A stretch of 64,000 nucleotides of DNA from Solibacillus sp. FSL H8-0523 (GCF_038051985.1 NZ_CP150291.1:2356001-2420000); one strand, 5' to 3'. Counted from the stretch's first letter, positions 15,753 to 24,217 are shown. Notes: generated from the letters alone by a model not told the origin. Translations and numbers: made by a program.

Positions 15753-16283
15753 TTATACAGCGTCAAACAAGCTCTCTTGCGTACCCTTCGTAATATTGCG
15801 CTTAATCTTGCATCGAGCACGATTGTAATAGCATTGCACCGTACTTTTCGAAACACCTAGCATTCTAGCAACCTTACTAAACGGTAAACGCTCGGCTTCA
15901 ATCGCAACAAACACTGCTTTTTCATCTGCAGTTAATCCCTTCATGGCGCTATTAACCTTTTGCTTATTCGCTTCAGCTTTGCTCCAATCTGCTTTAAAAC
16001 GCTGCTCGTCTTTATGAGACTGAATGTAATTTTGTAGATTCAACATGCACTCTAGCATGTCCTGGTCATCATTCGCATAAGCCATATACGTTTGCATATG
16101 GTACGGATCCACGGGAAAAGCATCAACGCGAGTACTTGCCCGGAACTCCGCTGGGTCATATCCTGTTTCCATCCATTCAACCGCCTGCTTAACCTCACGA
16201 TATAAATCACCGCTGGTAACGCCCTCTGACTTCATCTGCTTCAACAACTGCTTGTATTCTTCTAATAAATCTGCGAAATACAT
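15753..16283 (-). CDS. Late transcription regulator, Xpf/ArpU sigma-like
   Basis: The 176-residue protein ends in a sigma-70 region 4-like helix-turn-helix (GLTADEKAVFVAIEAERLPF then SKVARMLGVSKSTVQCYYNR). Its length, position between replication and packaging modules, and domain plan match PBSX Xpf and the ArpU family, which turn on late operons. Two copies of a shared promoter-like motif (5675-5702, 15160-15188) lie ahead of the operons it would control. ATG after AAGGGGG. Confidence 0.8.
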   Translation of the reverse strand: MYFADLLEEYKQLLKQMKSEGVTSGDLYREVKQAVEWMETGYDPAEFRASTRVDAFPVDPYHMQTYMAYANDDQDMLECMLNLQNYIQSHKDEQRFKADWSKAEANKQKVNSAMKGLTADEKAVFVAIEAERLPFSKVARMLGVSKSTVQCYYNRARCKIKRNITKGTQESLFDAV

Positions 16284-16298
16284 AAGATTGCCCCCTTA

Positions 16299-16367
16299 TG
16301 CTATAATTTGTTTGCGAACAATTATTTAAAGGGGCAACCGTGGTGCTGCTAACACCGCGGTTTTATT
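16299..16367 (+). ncRNA. Short rightward transcription unit 1 (extended -10 plus terminator)
   Basis: TGCTATAAT at 16299-16307 is a perfect extended -10. About 30 bases later comes a hairpin (CCGTGGTG and CACCGCGG arms, 16338-16360) with TTTTATTT. The predicted RNA is about 50 bases and is divergent from the late regulator gene, whose start is 16 bases away. Three other units of the same design lie at 16390, 23741 and 24450. Confidence 0.45.
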
Positions 16368-16389
16368 TGTTTAGTTACAAGCCCACAAT

Positions 16390-16446
16390 TGGTATAATGA
16401 ACTTGTATAGTTTTGCTGACTTGAGCTGTGGCTTGAGTCTTTTTTT
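16390..16446 (+). ncRNA. Short rightward transcription unit 2
   Basis: TGGTATAAT (16390-16398) is followed 20 bases later by an imperfect hairpin GACTTGAGC-TGTG-GCTTGAGTC (16418-16439, two central mismatches) and seven T residues. It follows unit 1 directly. Confidence 0.35.
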
Positions 16447-16478
16447 ATGCCTGTTACTGCGTAAAATGTTCAAAATGC

Positions 16479-16712
16479 CTAGTATGATTTTTCGGCATTT
16501 CCAGAAATCAAATCAGCACTATTGCCAATCTTTTTATTGCAATCAACACAGTGCGCTACTTTACCGCCACTGTTGTTCAAACTGTACATTTCCGTTTGAT
16601 TTTCGGCATAATCGCCGTTATTCGTATAGTAAACTGTTGCCCTACCTTTAACTGTTTCTTTTGTATAAAAGCCACCATCACTACCGCAATGCGTGCAATT
16701 TATCACCTTCAT
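16479..16712 (-). CDS. Small phage protein with two CxxC pairs
   Basis: This 77-residue protein has CTHCGS at residues 6-11 and CVDCNK near 55-60, separated by a polar beta region; a zinc ribbon is likely. No family known. It is leftward, upstream of the late regulator, with an ATG after GGAGAG. Confidence 0.6.
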   Translation of the reverse strand: MKVINCTHCGSDGGFYTKETVKGRATVYYTNNGDYAENQTEMYSLNNSGGKVAHCVDCNKKIGNSADLISGNAEKSY

Positions 16713-16856
16713 ATATTTCTCTCCTTTTGTTCACAATGCCAAATAGTTAAAATGATTATTCCAAACGTCCTTGCTTCATGATGAGCGTTCTTTATTTTTT
16801 CGCAGTATATTATAGAAGGAATTGGCGAATTTGAACGGTCTATGTTTATCATAGGT

Positions 16857-16906
16857 CGTCAAAATTGACGTACCACAATCGGCAACATACCGTCATTTTA
16901 ATTGAC
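16857..16906. promoter_or_regulatory. Two operator-like palindromes before the HEPN-like gene
   Basis: CGTCAA-AA-TTGACG (16857-16870) and GTCA-attttaaT-TGAC (16892-16906) share TTGAC half sites and are spaced about three helical turns apart. They lie upstream of the rightward gene at 17043, which suggests a dedicated repressor. The recognising protein is unknown. Confidence 0.4.
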
Positions 16907-17042
16907 ACCATTCTATAAAAACCATCAATTATACGGATATGAAAAGACGAATATTACGCTTAGAAAAATCGCTTCTTTTTCGCTTTTATTAATTGGTAAA
17001 TACAAGATATGTTACAATAAAGGAAAAAAAGGGGTTGTTGTA

Positions 17043-17693
17043 ATGAAAGCAATTTTTTCTGATAATGCGGATATTAACCAAAATGCCTATATGAATTGGA
17101 GAACAAATCGTCACGACCATCTACATAATATGAATGTTATCGCCAGCGGCTTTGCTAATTCATCATTAGTGATTGTTAAACAAATTTTAGAGAATAACAA
17201 TCGCGGAAAGCAAGCTGACGATTTAATTTTCCCAATTTTGTTCAATGCGAATCATGCAATTGAAGTTTATTTGAAAACGATAAATTGGTCTTTAAACGTC
17301 CTTTTGGAGAAAGACGGTACTTATTCCAAGACACATAATTTGCAAGGTTTATTGAAATCGGTGAAAGAATTATCCGAAGAACAAGACGATAATTTTAATT
17401 TCGAACATCATTATGGGGTGTTAAATAAGTATATCGACGAACTATATAAAAAGATTGAAATTCAAAATGACGACGGCAAAAGTTTTTCGGATATTACTTT
17501 CGCAAGATATACACAAACAAGAGATAAAAAGCCGCAACCGCAATTCTATATAAACGAATTGGACAATGTTATTGTTGATTTACCTAACTTTTTAGAAGTA
17601 TTTAAGGTTATTTTCGATAAATTAGATAACATGGCTTCTTATTTTCAAGATTGTATTGAAATGAAAAATGAAATGGAATCCGAATATTATTAA
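17043..17693 (+). CDS. HEPN-like helical accessory protein
   Basis: The 216-residue all-helical protein has RTNRHDHLH near residue 22 (an R-x4-H pattern), then ANHAIEVYLKTINWSLNVLL, a KTHNLQGLLKSV segment and a C-terminal helix bundle. The NxxHAIExxLK...H.L pattern is typical of HEPN-like domains, many of which are RNases in toxin or defence systems. The start at 17043 follows AAAAGGGG; an extended -10-like TGTTACAAT lies at 17010-17018. It runs against the phage genes with its own terminator. Catalysis is not shown. Confidence 0.55.
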   Translation: MKAIFSDNADINQNAYMNWRTNRHDHLHNMNVIASGFANSSLVIVKQILENNNRGKQADDLIFPILFNANHAIEVYLKTINWSLNVLLEKDGTYSKTHNLQGLLKSVKELSEEQDDNFNFEHHYGVLNKYIDELYKKIEIQNDDGKSFSDITFARYTQTRDKKPQPQFYINELDNVIVDLPNFLEVFKVIFDKLDNMASYFQDCIEMKNEMESEYY

Positions 17694-17710
17694 TTAAATA
17701 CTACCTATTT

Positions 17711-17745
17711 GAAGCCGTTCCACCGGTGGGGCGGCTTCTTTTTTT
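17711..17745 (+). terminator. Strong terminator of the HEPN-like gene
   Basis: GAAGCCG-T-TCCACC-GGTGG-GGCGGCTTC long stem followed by eight T residues; rightward. Confidence 0.85.
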
Positions 17746-17810
17746 ATGGTCAAAAACTAAAATGTCTTCCATTGTAAGGATTCCAAATGTCACTAAACAT
17801 TTTTGTTCAA

Positions 17811-17876
17811 CTACGTAACAACCCGATCCACCAAATAAACAACCCAATCTATAAACCAACGAATCTTCCTTTTCAT
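17811..17876 (-). CDS. Possible 21-residue peptide coupled to recU
   Basis: The ATG at 17876 overlaps the RecU stop as TGATG and is preceded by GGAGG inside the recU end. The peptide (MKRKIRWFIDWVVYLVDRVV plus T) is basic and amphipathic to hydrophobic. A longer frame covering the same DNA lacks a ribosome site. Plausible by coupling, but very short. Confidence 0.3.
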   Translation of the reverse strand: MKRKIRWFIDWVVYLVDRVVT

Positions 17877-18379
17877 CAAACCGCCTCCAAATAATGCAGC
17901 GTGTACCCGTCTTTGCTCCGAACCTCTTGAGCCATCGTTTGAAATTCTTCATACGAAATCGACTTTCGACCACCACTTTCAGCACGTTCACGAGCCCATT
18001 TCAGCGTGTGAAACGGAAGGTAGTAGTATTTGTCGTATTTACTGAAATAAACGATTAAGAAAGCTACTGCACCTTTTTCTGACCATGATTTTAATAAGTT
18101 GTATTGATGTTGCTCTAAATTCACTAAAGGGAAATTCGTTCCGCTAGTTTGCTTGGCGTCAAATATAACTGCTGTGCCATTATAGATGCCACAATAGTCC
18201 ACCCATAACGCTTTCTCTTTACACCCTTTAACCATACGGCCGTAATCCTCTGTAATTTTGACTGGTGTAGGAATCTTATTAATATCCGCTAGACCAGCAC
18301 TACGGTATTTATTGTTCGCTAAATCGATAACGCGTTCTAGGAAAGCGCCTCGATTGGCATGTGATCTGCTGTAAGTCAT
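17876..18379 (-). CDS. RecU-type Holliday junction resolvase
   Basis: This 167-residue nuclease has the RecU PD-(D/E)xK plan: ANRGAFLERVIDLANNKYRS at the N-terminus, KALWVDYCGIYNGTAVIFDA then K-Q-T for the catalytic aspartate and E/DxK site, FPLVNLEQHQYNLLKSW, and the strand AVAFLIVYFSKYDKYYYLPF. It resolves recombination intermediates before packaging. The ATG follows AGGAGGTATAGGGCA. Phage RecU here belongs with RecT and the SbcC-like protein upstream. Confidence 0.85.
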   Translation of the reverse strand: MTYSRSHANRGAFLERVIDLANNKYRSAGLADINKIPTPVKITEDYGRMVKGCKEKALWVDYCGIYNGTAVIFDAKQTSGTNFPLVNLEQHQYNLLKSWSEKGAVAFLIVYFSKYDKYYYLPFHTLKWARERAESGGRKSISYEEFQTMAQEVRSKDGYTLHYLEAV

Positions 18380-18392
18380 TGCCCTATACCTC

Positions 18393-18530
18393 CTAAGCTA
18401 CTAATTTTTCTTTCACCGCTACCCGATAGCCCTCTTGTTTCAGGTAATAAATTTCCTCGTTTGTTAAATGTCCAACGATTAACAATTTGCGCCCGTCTAA
18501 TCGTTTAACCAGCTCGATGTACCGCATCAT
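18393..18530 (-). CDS. 45-residue phage protein, unknown
   Basis: The frame begins MMRYIELVKRLDGRKLLIVG and ends KEKLVA, with GAGGTGATGG just upstream of ATG-ATG. Its start overlaps the end of the 18505-18759 gene. Strand-helix composition is protein-like (HLTNEEIYYLKQEGYRV). No family known. Confidence 0.55.
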   Translation of the reverse strand: MMRYIELVKRLDGRKLLIVGHLTNEEIYYLKQEGYRVAVKEKLVA

Positions 18531-18759
18531 CCATCACCTCATCAATGGAGTAAAACCCATCCACATAAAAAGGTACGCCACTTTGCAAATGAATCCGTAA
18601 ATTGTGCTGCTCGTAATTACAACGATAATTATGGATATCAACATCAGCTTTTCGTTCGATCCCCTTAAATTTGTAAACATGGCCTTGGAACTCTATGAAT
18701 CTAGCTGGCGCACGATAGTTGTCGTAAATAGCTGTGTTGTTTTTGTATGTTGGCGTCAT
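18505..18759 (-). CDS. 84-residue phage protein, unknown
   Basis: A polar, tyrosine-rich protein (FIEFQGHVYKFKGIERKADV; VPFYVDGFYSIDEVMDDAV). No known motif. The ATG overlaps the stop of a tiny upstream frame (ATGA) behind GGAGGTGTTAGC, so translation start is well supported. It belongs to the leftward early operon between the DnaD-like gene and recU. Confidence 0.6.
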   Translation of the reverse strand: MTPTYKNNTAIYDNYRAPARFIEFQGHVYKFKGIERKADVDIHNYRCNYEQHNLRIHLQSGVPFYVDGFYSIDEVMDDAVHRAG

Positions 18760-18809
18760 GCTAACACCTCCAACAACTGCTTATCCCGTTTCAATAATAA
18801 TTCCCCCAT
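18756..18809 (-). CDS. Possible 17-residue leader peptide
   Basis: MGELLLKRDKQLLEVLA starts at 18809 after AAGGAGG and ends in an ATGA overlap with the 84-residue gene. It could serve translational coupling. Too short to judge by composition. Confidence 0.25.
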   Translation of the reverse strand: MGELLLKRDKQLLEVLA

Positions 18810-18810
18810 T

Positions 18811-18996
18811 TCATTTCCTCCTTTTCTTTGCCATTCCGGCATTTATCAAATTTTGAAGATAGCGTAATTGCTGGGCTGCGTAATGCACATCTGTACAGCC
18901 CAACAATCTCGTATGTACATCCACCAAGGCTTCAAACGGAAATACATACTTGCTGATTAACTCACTAATTGCTTGGTCTACCTGTTGTTTTGTCAC
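18811..18996 (-). CDS. Small phage protein (DUF6877-like?)
   Basis: The 61-residue frame starts at a GTG (VTKQQVDQAISELISKYVFP) with AAAAGGGG nine bases upstream; a longer frame to 19047 would include that ribosome site. The FPFEALVDVHTRLLGC...AAQQLRYLQNLINAG pattern recalls a small helical family common in Firmicute phages near DnaD genes. Function unknown. Confidence 0.6.
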   Translation of the reverse strand: MTKQQVDQAISELISKYVFPFEALVDVHTRLLGCTDVHYAAQQLRYLQNLINAGMAKKRRK

Positions 18997-19058
18997 GTTG
19001 AAATCCCCCTTTTCAAAATCAAACTGATTCCAAGCGAATCCCCCCACTCCAAGAGCGC

Positions 19059-20024
19059 TTAAGCACCCTCGGGATTTAATTTTTGTAAAATTCTTGCTCG
19101 TTCTGCTTCAAAATCAATCGGCTGGTTAGATACTGGTTGCGGTTGTTGTTGCTCGGCTTTATGCTGCCCGTACCAATCAGGAACGTTTTCAGTTCGTTGA
19201 ATACCGAATGAACGATTACCTTGTTTTTGAGACTGTTGCGCTTTAAATTGGGCTTGCTGTGCTTCTGCTGCATCAATTGTTTTTATATTGCGCTGAGCCC
19301 ATCCTTTAAGAATTGCCTCAGTGTAAGACCACGAGACCTTGTTGTTTTCAATTGCAATTTGCATTGCGTAAACAATCATTTCTTCTGTTAAGTCCTCAAT
19401 CCAAGCATCAATCTTATGTTGTGTGATTGAAGAAAGAACTCCAAATCCATTCATCTGATAAAACTGATAAGGATTATAATGATCAGTTGCAACTTGCTGA
19501 GGCGTAGCCGATGCAGGTGCTTCTTCTTTTTCTTCTTTTTCTTCTTTTTCTTCTTCTTCTTCTTCTTCTTCTTCTTCTTGTCCCCGTATCGTGGACGTAT
19601 CGTGGTACGTATCGTACAAAGCCTTTAACGACGCGTTTTCTATCTTTTCTGCCACATATTCGATAAGTGATTGGTCTTTAACTTGTTTAAGTTCCGACCT
19701 CACACAATCCATTACTGGCTTACCACCTCGATTAAGGTTGTACTTGCCCCAATTCTTAATTGCGATTTCACGTGTTTCAGGATTGTATTTAATAAGCTTG
19801 TGATGGTCCTCAAAACGATAGATTAATGCGTTAACTGTTTCGGCTGAGTAACCCAGCTCAAACGCCATTTGTTTTTTTGTGATGCCGTAAATACCAATCT
19901 GCGTTGTATGCTCGTTTGTTAATAGATATAAAAAGAAGTATTTGTCCTCGACTGTCATTTCTTCCGATACATGTGGATCGTTCCAAAAGCTGGTGTGTAC
20001 CATTCTGAATTTTGCTTTAGCCAT
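19059..20024 (-). CDS. DnaD-like phage replication protein
   Basis: This 321-residue protein has an N-terminal winged-helix domain (residues 1-110; SFWNDPHVSEEMTVEDKYFF), a low-complexity E/K-rich linker at about 150-168, then a DnaD-type C-terminal domain (WIEDLTEEMIVYAMQIAIEN, WSYTEAILKGWAQRNIKT). It is likely the replication initiator that loads helicase at the phage origin. The linker is encoded by a run of GAA/GAG codons at 19529-19577, a length-variable tract. ATG after AAGGAGG. Confidence 0.82.
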   Translation of the reverse strand: MAKAKFRMVHTSFWNDPHVSEEMTVEDKYFFLYLLTNEHTTQIGIYGITKKQMAFELGYSAETVNALIYRFEDHHKLIKYNPETREIAIKNWGKYNLNRGGKPVMDCVRSELKQVKDQSLIEYVAEKIENASLKALYDTYHDTSTIRGQEEEEEEEEEEKEEKEEKEEAPASATPQQVATDHYNPYQFYQMNGFGVLSSITQHKIDAWIEDLTEEMIVYAMQIAIENNKVSWSYTEAILKGWAQRNIKTIDAAEAQQAQFKAQQSQKQGNRSFGIQRTENVPDWYGQHKAEQQQPQPVSNQPIDFEAERARILQKLNPEGA

Positions 20025-20039
20025 TGCCCTAGCCCTCCT

Positions 20040-20738
20040 TTAAGGGATGTAAATTAATTTGCCCGTTGCCCTTGCTACTGCTTGTCTAATATAAGTTTCA
20101 TTCGAATTGCTGTCCGATAAGTGCAATAAGTGAATTTCCTCGACCTTACTCATATCGTTAGCTTTAAAAAATTCAAGTAAATTTTCTAAGCTGAAATGCG
20201 ATTTCATCACCCGTCTATACTGTGCTGGATGAAGCCCACTTGCTAAATTACTATCAAGTGTCTGCTGGTCATAATTGCACTCAATCATCAAGTGCGTTAA
20301 ACCAGTGAATTTGTATTTGATGTAATAGGTATCTGTAGCGAATAAGAGCTTGTCTCCGTTATCTGATTGGAGAAGGAAACCTAATGGCTCGTTCACATCA
20401 TGCTGCACATCAAACGGTAATACGGTCCATGTACCAATACGGAACTGCTCCTTGCTTTTAATGATACGAATTTGCGCGTTATCTAAGCTCATACCGTCTT
20501 TCGTGCCTTGTGACATATAAATCGTCATGCCACGCTTCAAACAGCACTCAACGCCTTTACAGTGGTCTTGGTGCTCATGTGATATAAGCACACCAGCTAT
20601 TTCAGAAGTTTTAAATTCAAGCCCCTGTTGAATTACTTTAAAGGAGATACCAGCTTCAAGTAGTAAGGCTGTACTGCCATCGGAAACCCGATAGCAGTTA
20701 CCCTTTGAACCTGTTGCAATTGTCTTGATTTCAATCAT
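20040..20738 (-). CDS. MBL-fold metallo-hydrolase of the phage recombination module
   Basis: The 232-residue protein carries the metallo-beta-lactamase signature SHEHQDHC at about residues 53-60, an ATD motif near 135 and a late histidine (LLHLSDSNSNE). It is close to the YycJ type of phosphodiesterase or exonuclease. The gene overlaps recT, as in many Firmicute phages, so a role in processing DNA ends for single-strand annealing is likely. The reaction is not proven. Confidence 0.75.
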   Translation of the reverse strand: MIEIKTIATGSKGNCYRVSDGSTALLLEAGISFKVIQQGLEFKTSEIAGVLISHEHQDHCKGVECCLKRGMTIYMSQGTKDGMSLDNAQIRIIKSKEQFRIGTWTVLPFDVQHDVNEPLGFLLQSDNGDKLLFATDTYYIKYKFTGLTHLMIECNYDQQTLDSNLASGLHPAQYRRVMKSHFSLENLLEFFKANDMSKVEEIHLLHLSDSNSNETYIRQAVARATGKLIYIP

Positions 20739-21694
20739 TAGAAGCCTAGCTCTTCTTCATCTAAAACTAATTTTGCTTGTCCATCATCTTTAGGTGCAGC
20801 ATCGATGACTTCCAATTGCTTTTTCGCTACCTTTTCAGGCTGTTGTGCTGGTGCTGGCTTGATGTCTAATTCTTCTGTGTTAGCATTTTGAGCGATTTCG
20901 TGTTGTACTTCTTGCACATCGCCCATATCCTTCACTTGTGGCTCAAATTCGTTTTCTGTAGTGCGGTTAATTGCATCTACTAATAGATCACTGTCATCAG
21001 ATGTATTTAAAAATTCTTTCGCTGCACGATTGATAACTGTACGTTTCGCCATCTCTTGTGGGTACTTATTTTGCACTGATTGATTGCTCGATTGTGACCA
21101 TGACGTAAGGATTTCAGCCATTGTCATAACCGTTAAATACTGGCGTCCGTCCTCATGTTCGATGATGCAATAAGCACCTTCAATATCCTCTTTTTGACCT
21201 GTCGCTACACGCCAGTCGGCTTTATGTGATTTAAACGAAAGTACACCTCGTTCGTTATATTCAACCTCGAATTCTTCGCCTTTCCAGATGACATTTGCCC
21301 AAATTTCTTTAATGCCTGTTAAGCGTTTAATTACAGCTTTTGTACCGTGATAAGAGCGTTGAAACTGTAATTTGTCACCGTATGCGATGAAATATCCTTG
21401 TTTTTTCGCAACTGATAAACCTTGGATAGCCATATCTTGAAGCGCGAAAGCTACTGACTCAGGCGTCACTTTGTCGATTAAGGCAACCTTAGATTTAAAA
21501 TCAATTGCTGTTAATGTGAAGTACGCCGCTTGTAAGGCGTTAGCCGCCGAGTAATTACCCGGCAAGCTAATTTGACCTAGGTGTTGCATTTTTTCGATTT
21601 TTTGTGCAACCGCTGTGACAAAGTTATTTTGTTTTTCTTTTTGTTGCTCAGGCGTTAGTTGGTGGTGCTGTTGATTTACTACTGCGTTTGTCAT
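20738..21694 (-). CDS. recT: RecT single-strand annealing protein
   Basis: This 318-residue protein matches RecT: residues 60-230 contain SVAFALQDMAIQGLSVAKKQ, GYFIAYGDKLQFQRSYHGTK and the conserved EMAKRTVINRAAK segment. It binds single strands and anneals them during phage recombination and replication. The tail (about residues 245-318) is acidic and disordered. It lies between the SbcC-like ATPase and the MBL hydrolase. Confidence 0.9.
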   Translation of the reverse strand: MTNAVVNQQHHQLTPEQQKEKQNNFVTAVAQKIEKMQHLGQISLPGNYSAANALQAAYFTLTAIDFKSKVALIDKVTPESVAFALQDMAIQGLSVAKKQGYFIAYGDKLQFQRSYHGTKAVIKRLTGIKEIWANVIWKGEEFEVEYNERGVLSFKSHKADWRVATGQKEDIEGAYCIIEHEDGRQYLTVMTMAEILTSWSQSSNQSVQNKYPQEMAKRTVINRAAKEFLNTSDDSDLLVDAINRTTENEFEPQVKDMGDVQEVQHEIAQNANTEELDIKPAPAQQPEKVAKKQLEVIDAAPKDDGQAKLVLDEEELGF

Positions 21695-21695
21695 A

Positions 21696-23723
21696 TTAGA
21701 TAGCCTCCTTCAATTCAATTGGATCCGTTTCAATACGCAACTGCTTATCCTGCTCTGAAACTACTAAGCTAATAAGCTGTGACTCTACATCGATGAATTT
21801 CGTAACTGCCTCGGCATTATCAACAAAAATTGGAGCTAAGGTGCCGTAATGTGCGGATAACGTATTGATGATGTCTAAGCCGACATTGATTTTCGCGGCA
21901 TTATTTAAGCCACTGCCGTACGGTACACCCTCGTATAACGTTTCACATACTTCGTTTAGACCGCCGTTTACTTGCTCTTCAAAAAGTTTGAAGCGAGCAT
22001 ATTTGAACTTACTGTTAATGCGCTCTGTAAGCATTTCAACCTTTTTACGAGTGAATGACTCGATAAGAAATAAGTTACCTTCTAATGCTTCATATTCAGC
22101 AGCTAAACGTTGTTGTTCTGCCTCTAATTCAGCGATGCGAATGCGTTGATTTTGCGCGTTGGCTAGTTGGCCCAGCTCGGCGTTGATAGTTTGTTTATCT
22201 TGCTCCAGTTGGCGAATATTAGCGTCAATGTCTGCTACAACTTCATTCGTATTTTGTTTTGTGTTTTCAATAGCAGTATTCAGCGCATCCATTTGAGCTG
22301 TTAGCTGTTTGTATGCATCAGCAGTCGTTACGTCTGGTATCGTCGTATGAGCTTGCTGTAACTTTTCGTTGAATTTGCCCAGCTCTTTTTGAGCAGAAGC
22401 CAATTTGTCTTGTAGCTCCTCTGATTTAGGGATAATTACAGAAGCTAGCTTTTCATTAAGCACTTGAATGTCTGCTTTGTAGCCATCGTTTTGCTTTGCG
22501 TACACTGGACCTTCTGCTTTAATTTCACCCTGACGTTTTGAAATGTGCTCCTTAAATTGTGCTAACGCTTCGGCACGAACAGCCTCAACTTGATCTACTG
22601 GTAAAGTTTGCTTACATGTTGGGCATTCGCATTCATCGCTGTATTCAAATTCCTGCGCTTTTAACACCGCGAACTCTTCACGTAAACGCTGCATAAGCTG
22701 TTCATTGTTCGAAATACGGTCCGTGAATGATTTAATGTCGCGCTCAGCATCGTTTTTATCCATGTCGTTCATGCGAATCTCGGATTTGATGATTTGCACG
22801 TTACCTTGAAGCTCTTGAATGCGCGTTTGGAACTTGTATATCTCTTGCTTGCTGTCGGCTTCGAATGTGCGCTTGAAGTCGGATAACTGCATTTCAAGCT
22901 CTTTTAGTTGGTGCTGCTTATCTAGTAAAGCACCGCCATTTGTCACTGCGTAGCGCTGGTCTTTTAGCTCGTTGATTTCAGTTTCTAGCTTTTCTACCTG
23001 AGCTTTTAATGAAGCGGCATCTACTTGTACTTCTGGAATCATTTTGTGAATTTCATCGATGCGCACCGGGATTTTTTCTAGCTCGTCATTGATGTGCTTT
23101 TTACGACTGGCGATGATCTTCTTCATATCTTCGATTGACTTACCGCTCAGGACATCGTTTAATTTTGCTAGTGAAGCATCAGATGCAATTACGTCCTCGT
23201 CTAAAATGTCACCACATACTGCTAGTAAAATGTTACGGCGGTCCTGCCATTTAACATTTTCATTAAAGTAAGTAGGTGAAGTAAGAAGTTTGAATACGTC
23301 CTCTTGCACGATTGTTTCAACTTTCGCAACGTACTCTTTTTTACTTACTGGCACTTCATCTACAAAATGGTCTGTAGTGTAACCGCCAAATTCTTTGTGA
23401 GCTTGCCCACGTTTTTTCGTCCATTTTTCTTTGTAGACTTTTTTCAAATGAACCTTAACGCCGTCGACTAGGAACTCACCCTCAACCGTGTGCTCCAAAT
23501 TGTGTACCTTGTGACCAGCGCCTGTTAAAGTTTGTAGTGCGAACTTTGAATCGTTGTTGCTGTCCTTGTCGAACAGTAACCAAAGGAACGCGTCAAATAC
23601 TGTTGTTTTTCCAGTAGCGTTGTCACCGTAAATGCGGGCGTTACCGCCGTTCAGCTCGACTGTTAGTTGCTCGATGCCTTTGAAGTTGCGTAGTTTAATA
23701 AAGATCAATTCGATTTTCTTCAT
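21696..23723 (-). CDS. SbcC/Rad50-like ATPase with zinc hook
   Basis: At 675 residues it has an N-terminal P-loop (GDNATGKT, residues 33-40), two coiled-coil arms of about 150 residues each, a zinc hook CPTC at residues 367-370, and a C-terminal ABC half with a Walker B-like APIFVDNAEAV near residue 630. SbcC/Rad50 proteins tether and process DNA ends. It is shorter than cellular SbcC (about 1000 residues). No SbcD nuclease gene is next to it; the MBL hydrolase may supply the nuclease. Confidence 0.8.
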   Translation of the reverse strand: MKKIELIFIKLRNFKGIEQLTVELNGGNARIYGDNATGKTTVFDAFLWLLFDKDSNNDSKFALQTLTGAGHKVHNLEHTVEGEFLVDGVKVHLKKVYKEKWTKKRGQAHKEFGGYTTDHFVDEVPVSKKEYVAKVETIVQEDVFKLLTSPTYFNENVKWQDRRNILLAVCGDILDEDVIASDASLAKLNDVLSGKSIEDMKKIIASRKKHINDELEKIPVRIDEIHKMIPEVQVDAASLKAQVEKLETEINELKDQRYAVTNGGALLDKQHQLKELEMQLSDFKRTFEADSKQEIYKFQTRIQELQGNVQIIKSEIRMNDMDKNDAERDIKSFTDRISNNEQLMQRLREEFAVLKAQEFEYSDECECPTCKQTLPVDQVEAVRAEALAQFKEHISKRQGEIKAEGPVYAKQNDGYKADIQVLNEKLASVIIPKSEELQDKLASAQKELGKFNEKLQQAHTTIPDVTTADAYKQLTAQMDALNTAIENTKQNTNEVVADIDANIRQLEQDKQTINAELGQLANAQNQRIRIAELEAEQQRLAAEYEALEGNLFLIESFTRKKVEMLTERINSKFKYARFKLFEEQVNGGLNEVCETLYEGVPYGSGLNNAAKINVGLDIINTLSAHYGTLAPIFVDNAEAVTKFIDVESQLISLVVSEQDKQLRIETDPIELKEAI

Positions 23724-23740
23724 AAAATGAATCCTCCTGT

Positions 23741-23796
23741 GATATAATTTTGTAAATTAAGTTTTTCTAAGCCACTGTTCTCAGCAGTGGTTTTTC
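23741..23796 (+). ncRNA. Short rightward transcription unit 3
   Basis: TGATATAAT (23741-23749), then CCACTG-7-CAGTGG hairpin (23773-23791) and five T residues. Predicted RNA of about 40 bases, divergent from the SbcC-like gene whose start is 18 bases away. Confidence 0.45.
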
Positions 23797-23799
23797 CTT

Positions 23800-24054
23800 T
23801 TAAAAAGGCGCGCTAGCAAGGTATCGCTCGCTAAGCATTACTCCGAAAACTAAAACCCCATCTACTACCGTTGAAATGCGCTTGCAACCATCTTGAAAAA
23901 CTTCTTCCGATAGTTCTAACCCTTTTAAATCAGATATATTATTCACTTGGATTTTCGGTGGTCCAATTTGATCCGTAGTAACCGAAACTATGTTGTTTAA
24001 ATCTAAGCGCTTAATAACATTTAGCGCCTGCACTGTCTTTTCTGCTACTGACAT
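23800..24054 (-). CDS. 84-residue phage protein, unknown
   Basis: The frame from 24054 (MSVAEKTVQALNVIKRLDLN; later VTTDQIGPPKIQVNN and VLVFGVMLSERYLASAP) has AGGAGATGATTTT just upstream. An ORF reaching 24213 would add an arginine/serine-rich stretch unlike the rest and without a ribosome site. No family known. Confidence 0.6.
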   Translation of the reverse strand: MSVAEKTVQALNVIKRLDLNNIVSVTTDQIGPPKIQVNNISDLKGLELSEEVFQDGCKRISTVVDGVLVFGVMLSERYLASAPF

Positions 24055-24217
24055 AAAATCATCTCCTATCTTTTTGATTAGCGTTGCTACCGCTGTATAA
24101 GCTATCAGTCCGAATAGTGATGGTTGTCCCATCAAGCAACTTAAAAGTTTAGGAGAAGCGAATGGCATACGCTCTTTTAAGCTGCTTGACGAGAGCGAGC
24201 GCTGGGCTCGCACTGTC

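Noticed and set aside
16902-17042. Longer N-terminus for the HEPN-like gene starting at 16902
   Set aside because: It begins within the operator-like palindrome, lacks a ribosome site, and crosses the likely promoter; 17043 has AAAAGGGG at the right place.
17701-17991. 96-codon leftward frame overlapping recU
   Set aside because: It runs through the strong terminator of the HEPN-like gene, has no ribosome site, and its composition (cysteine and arginine scatter) is poor.
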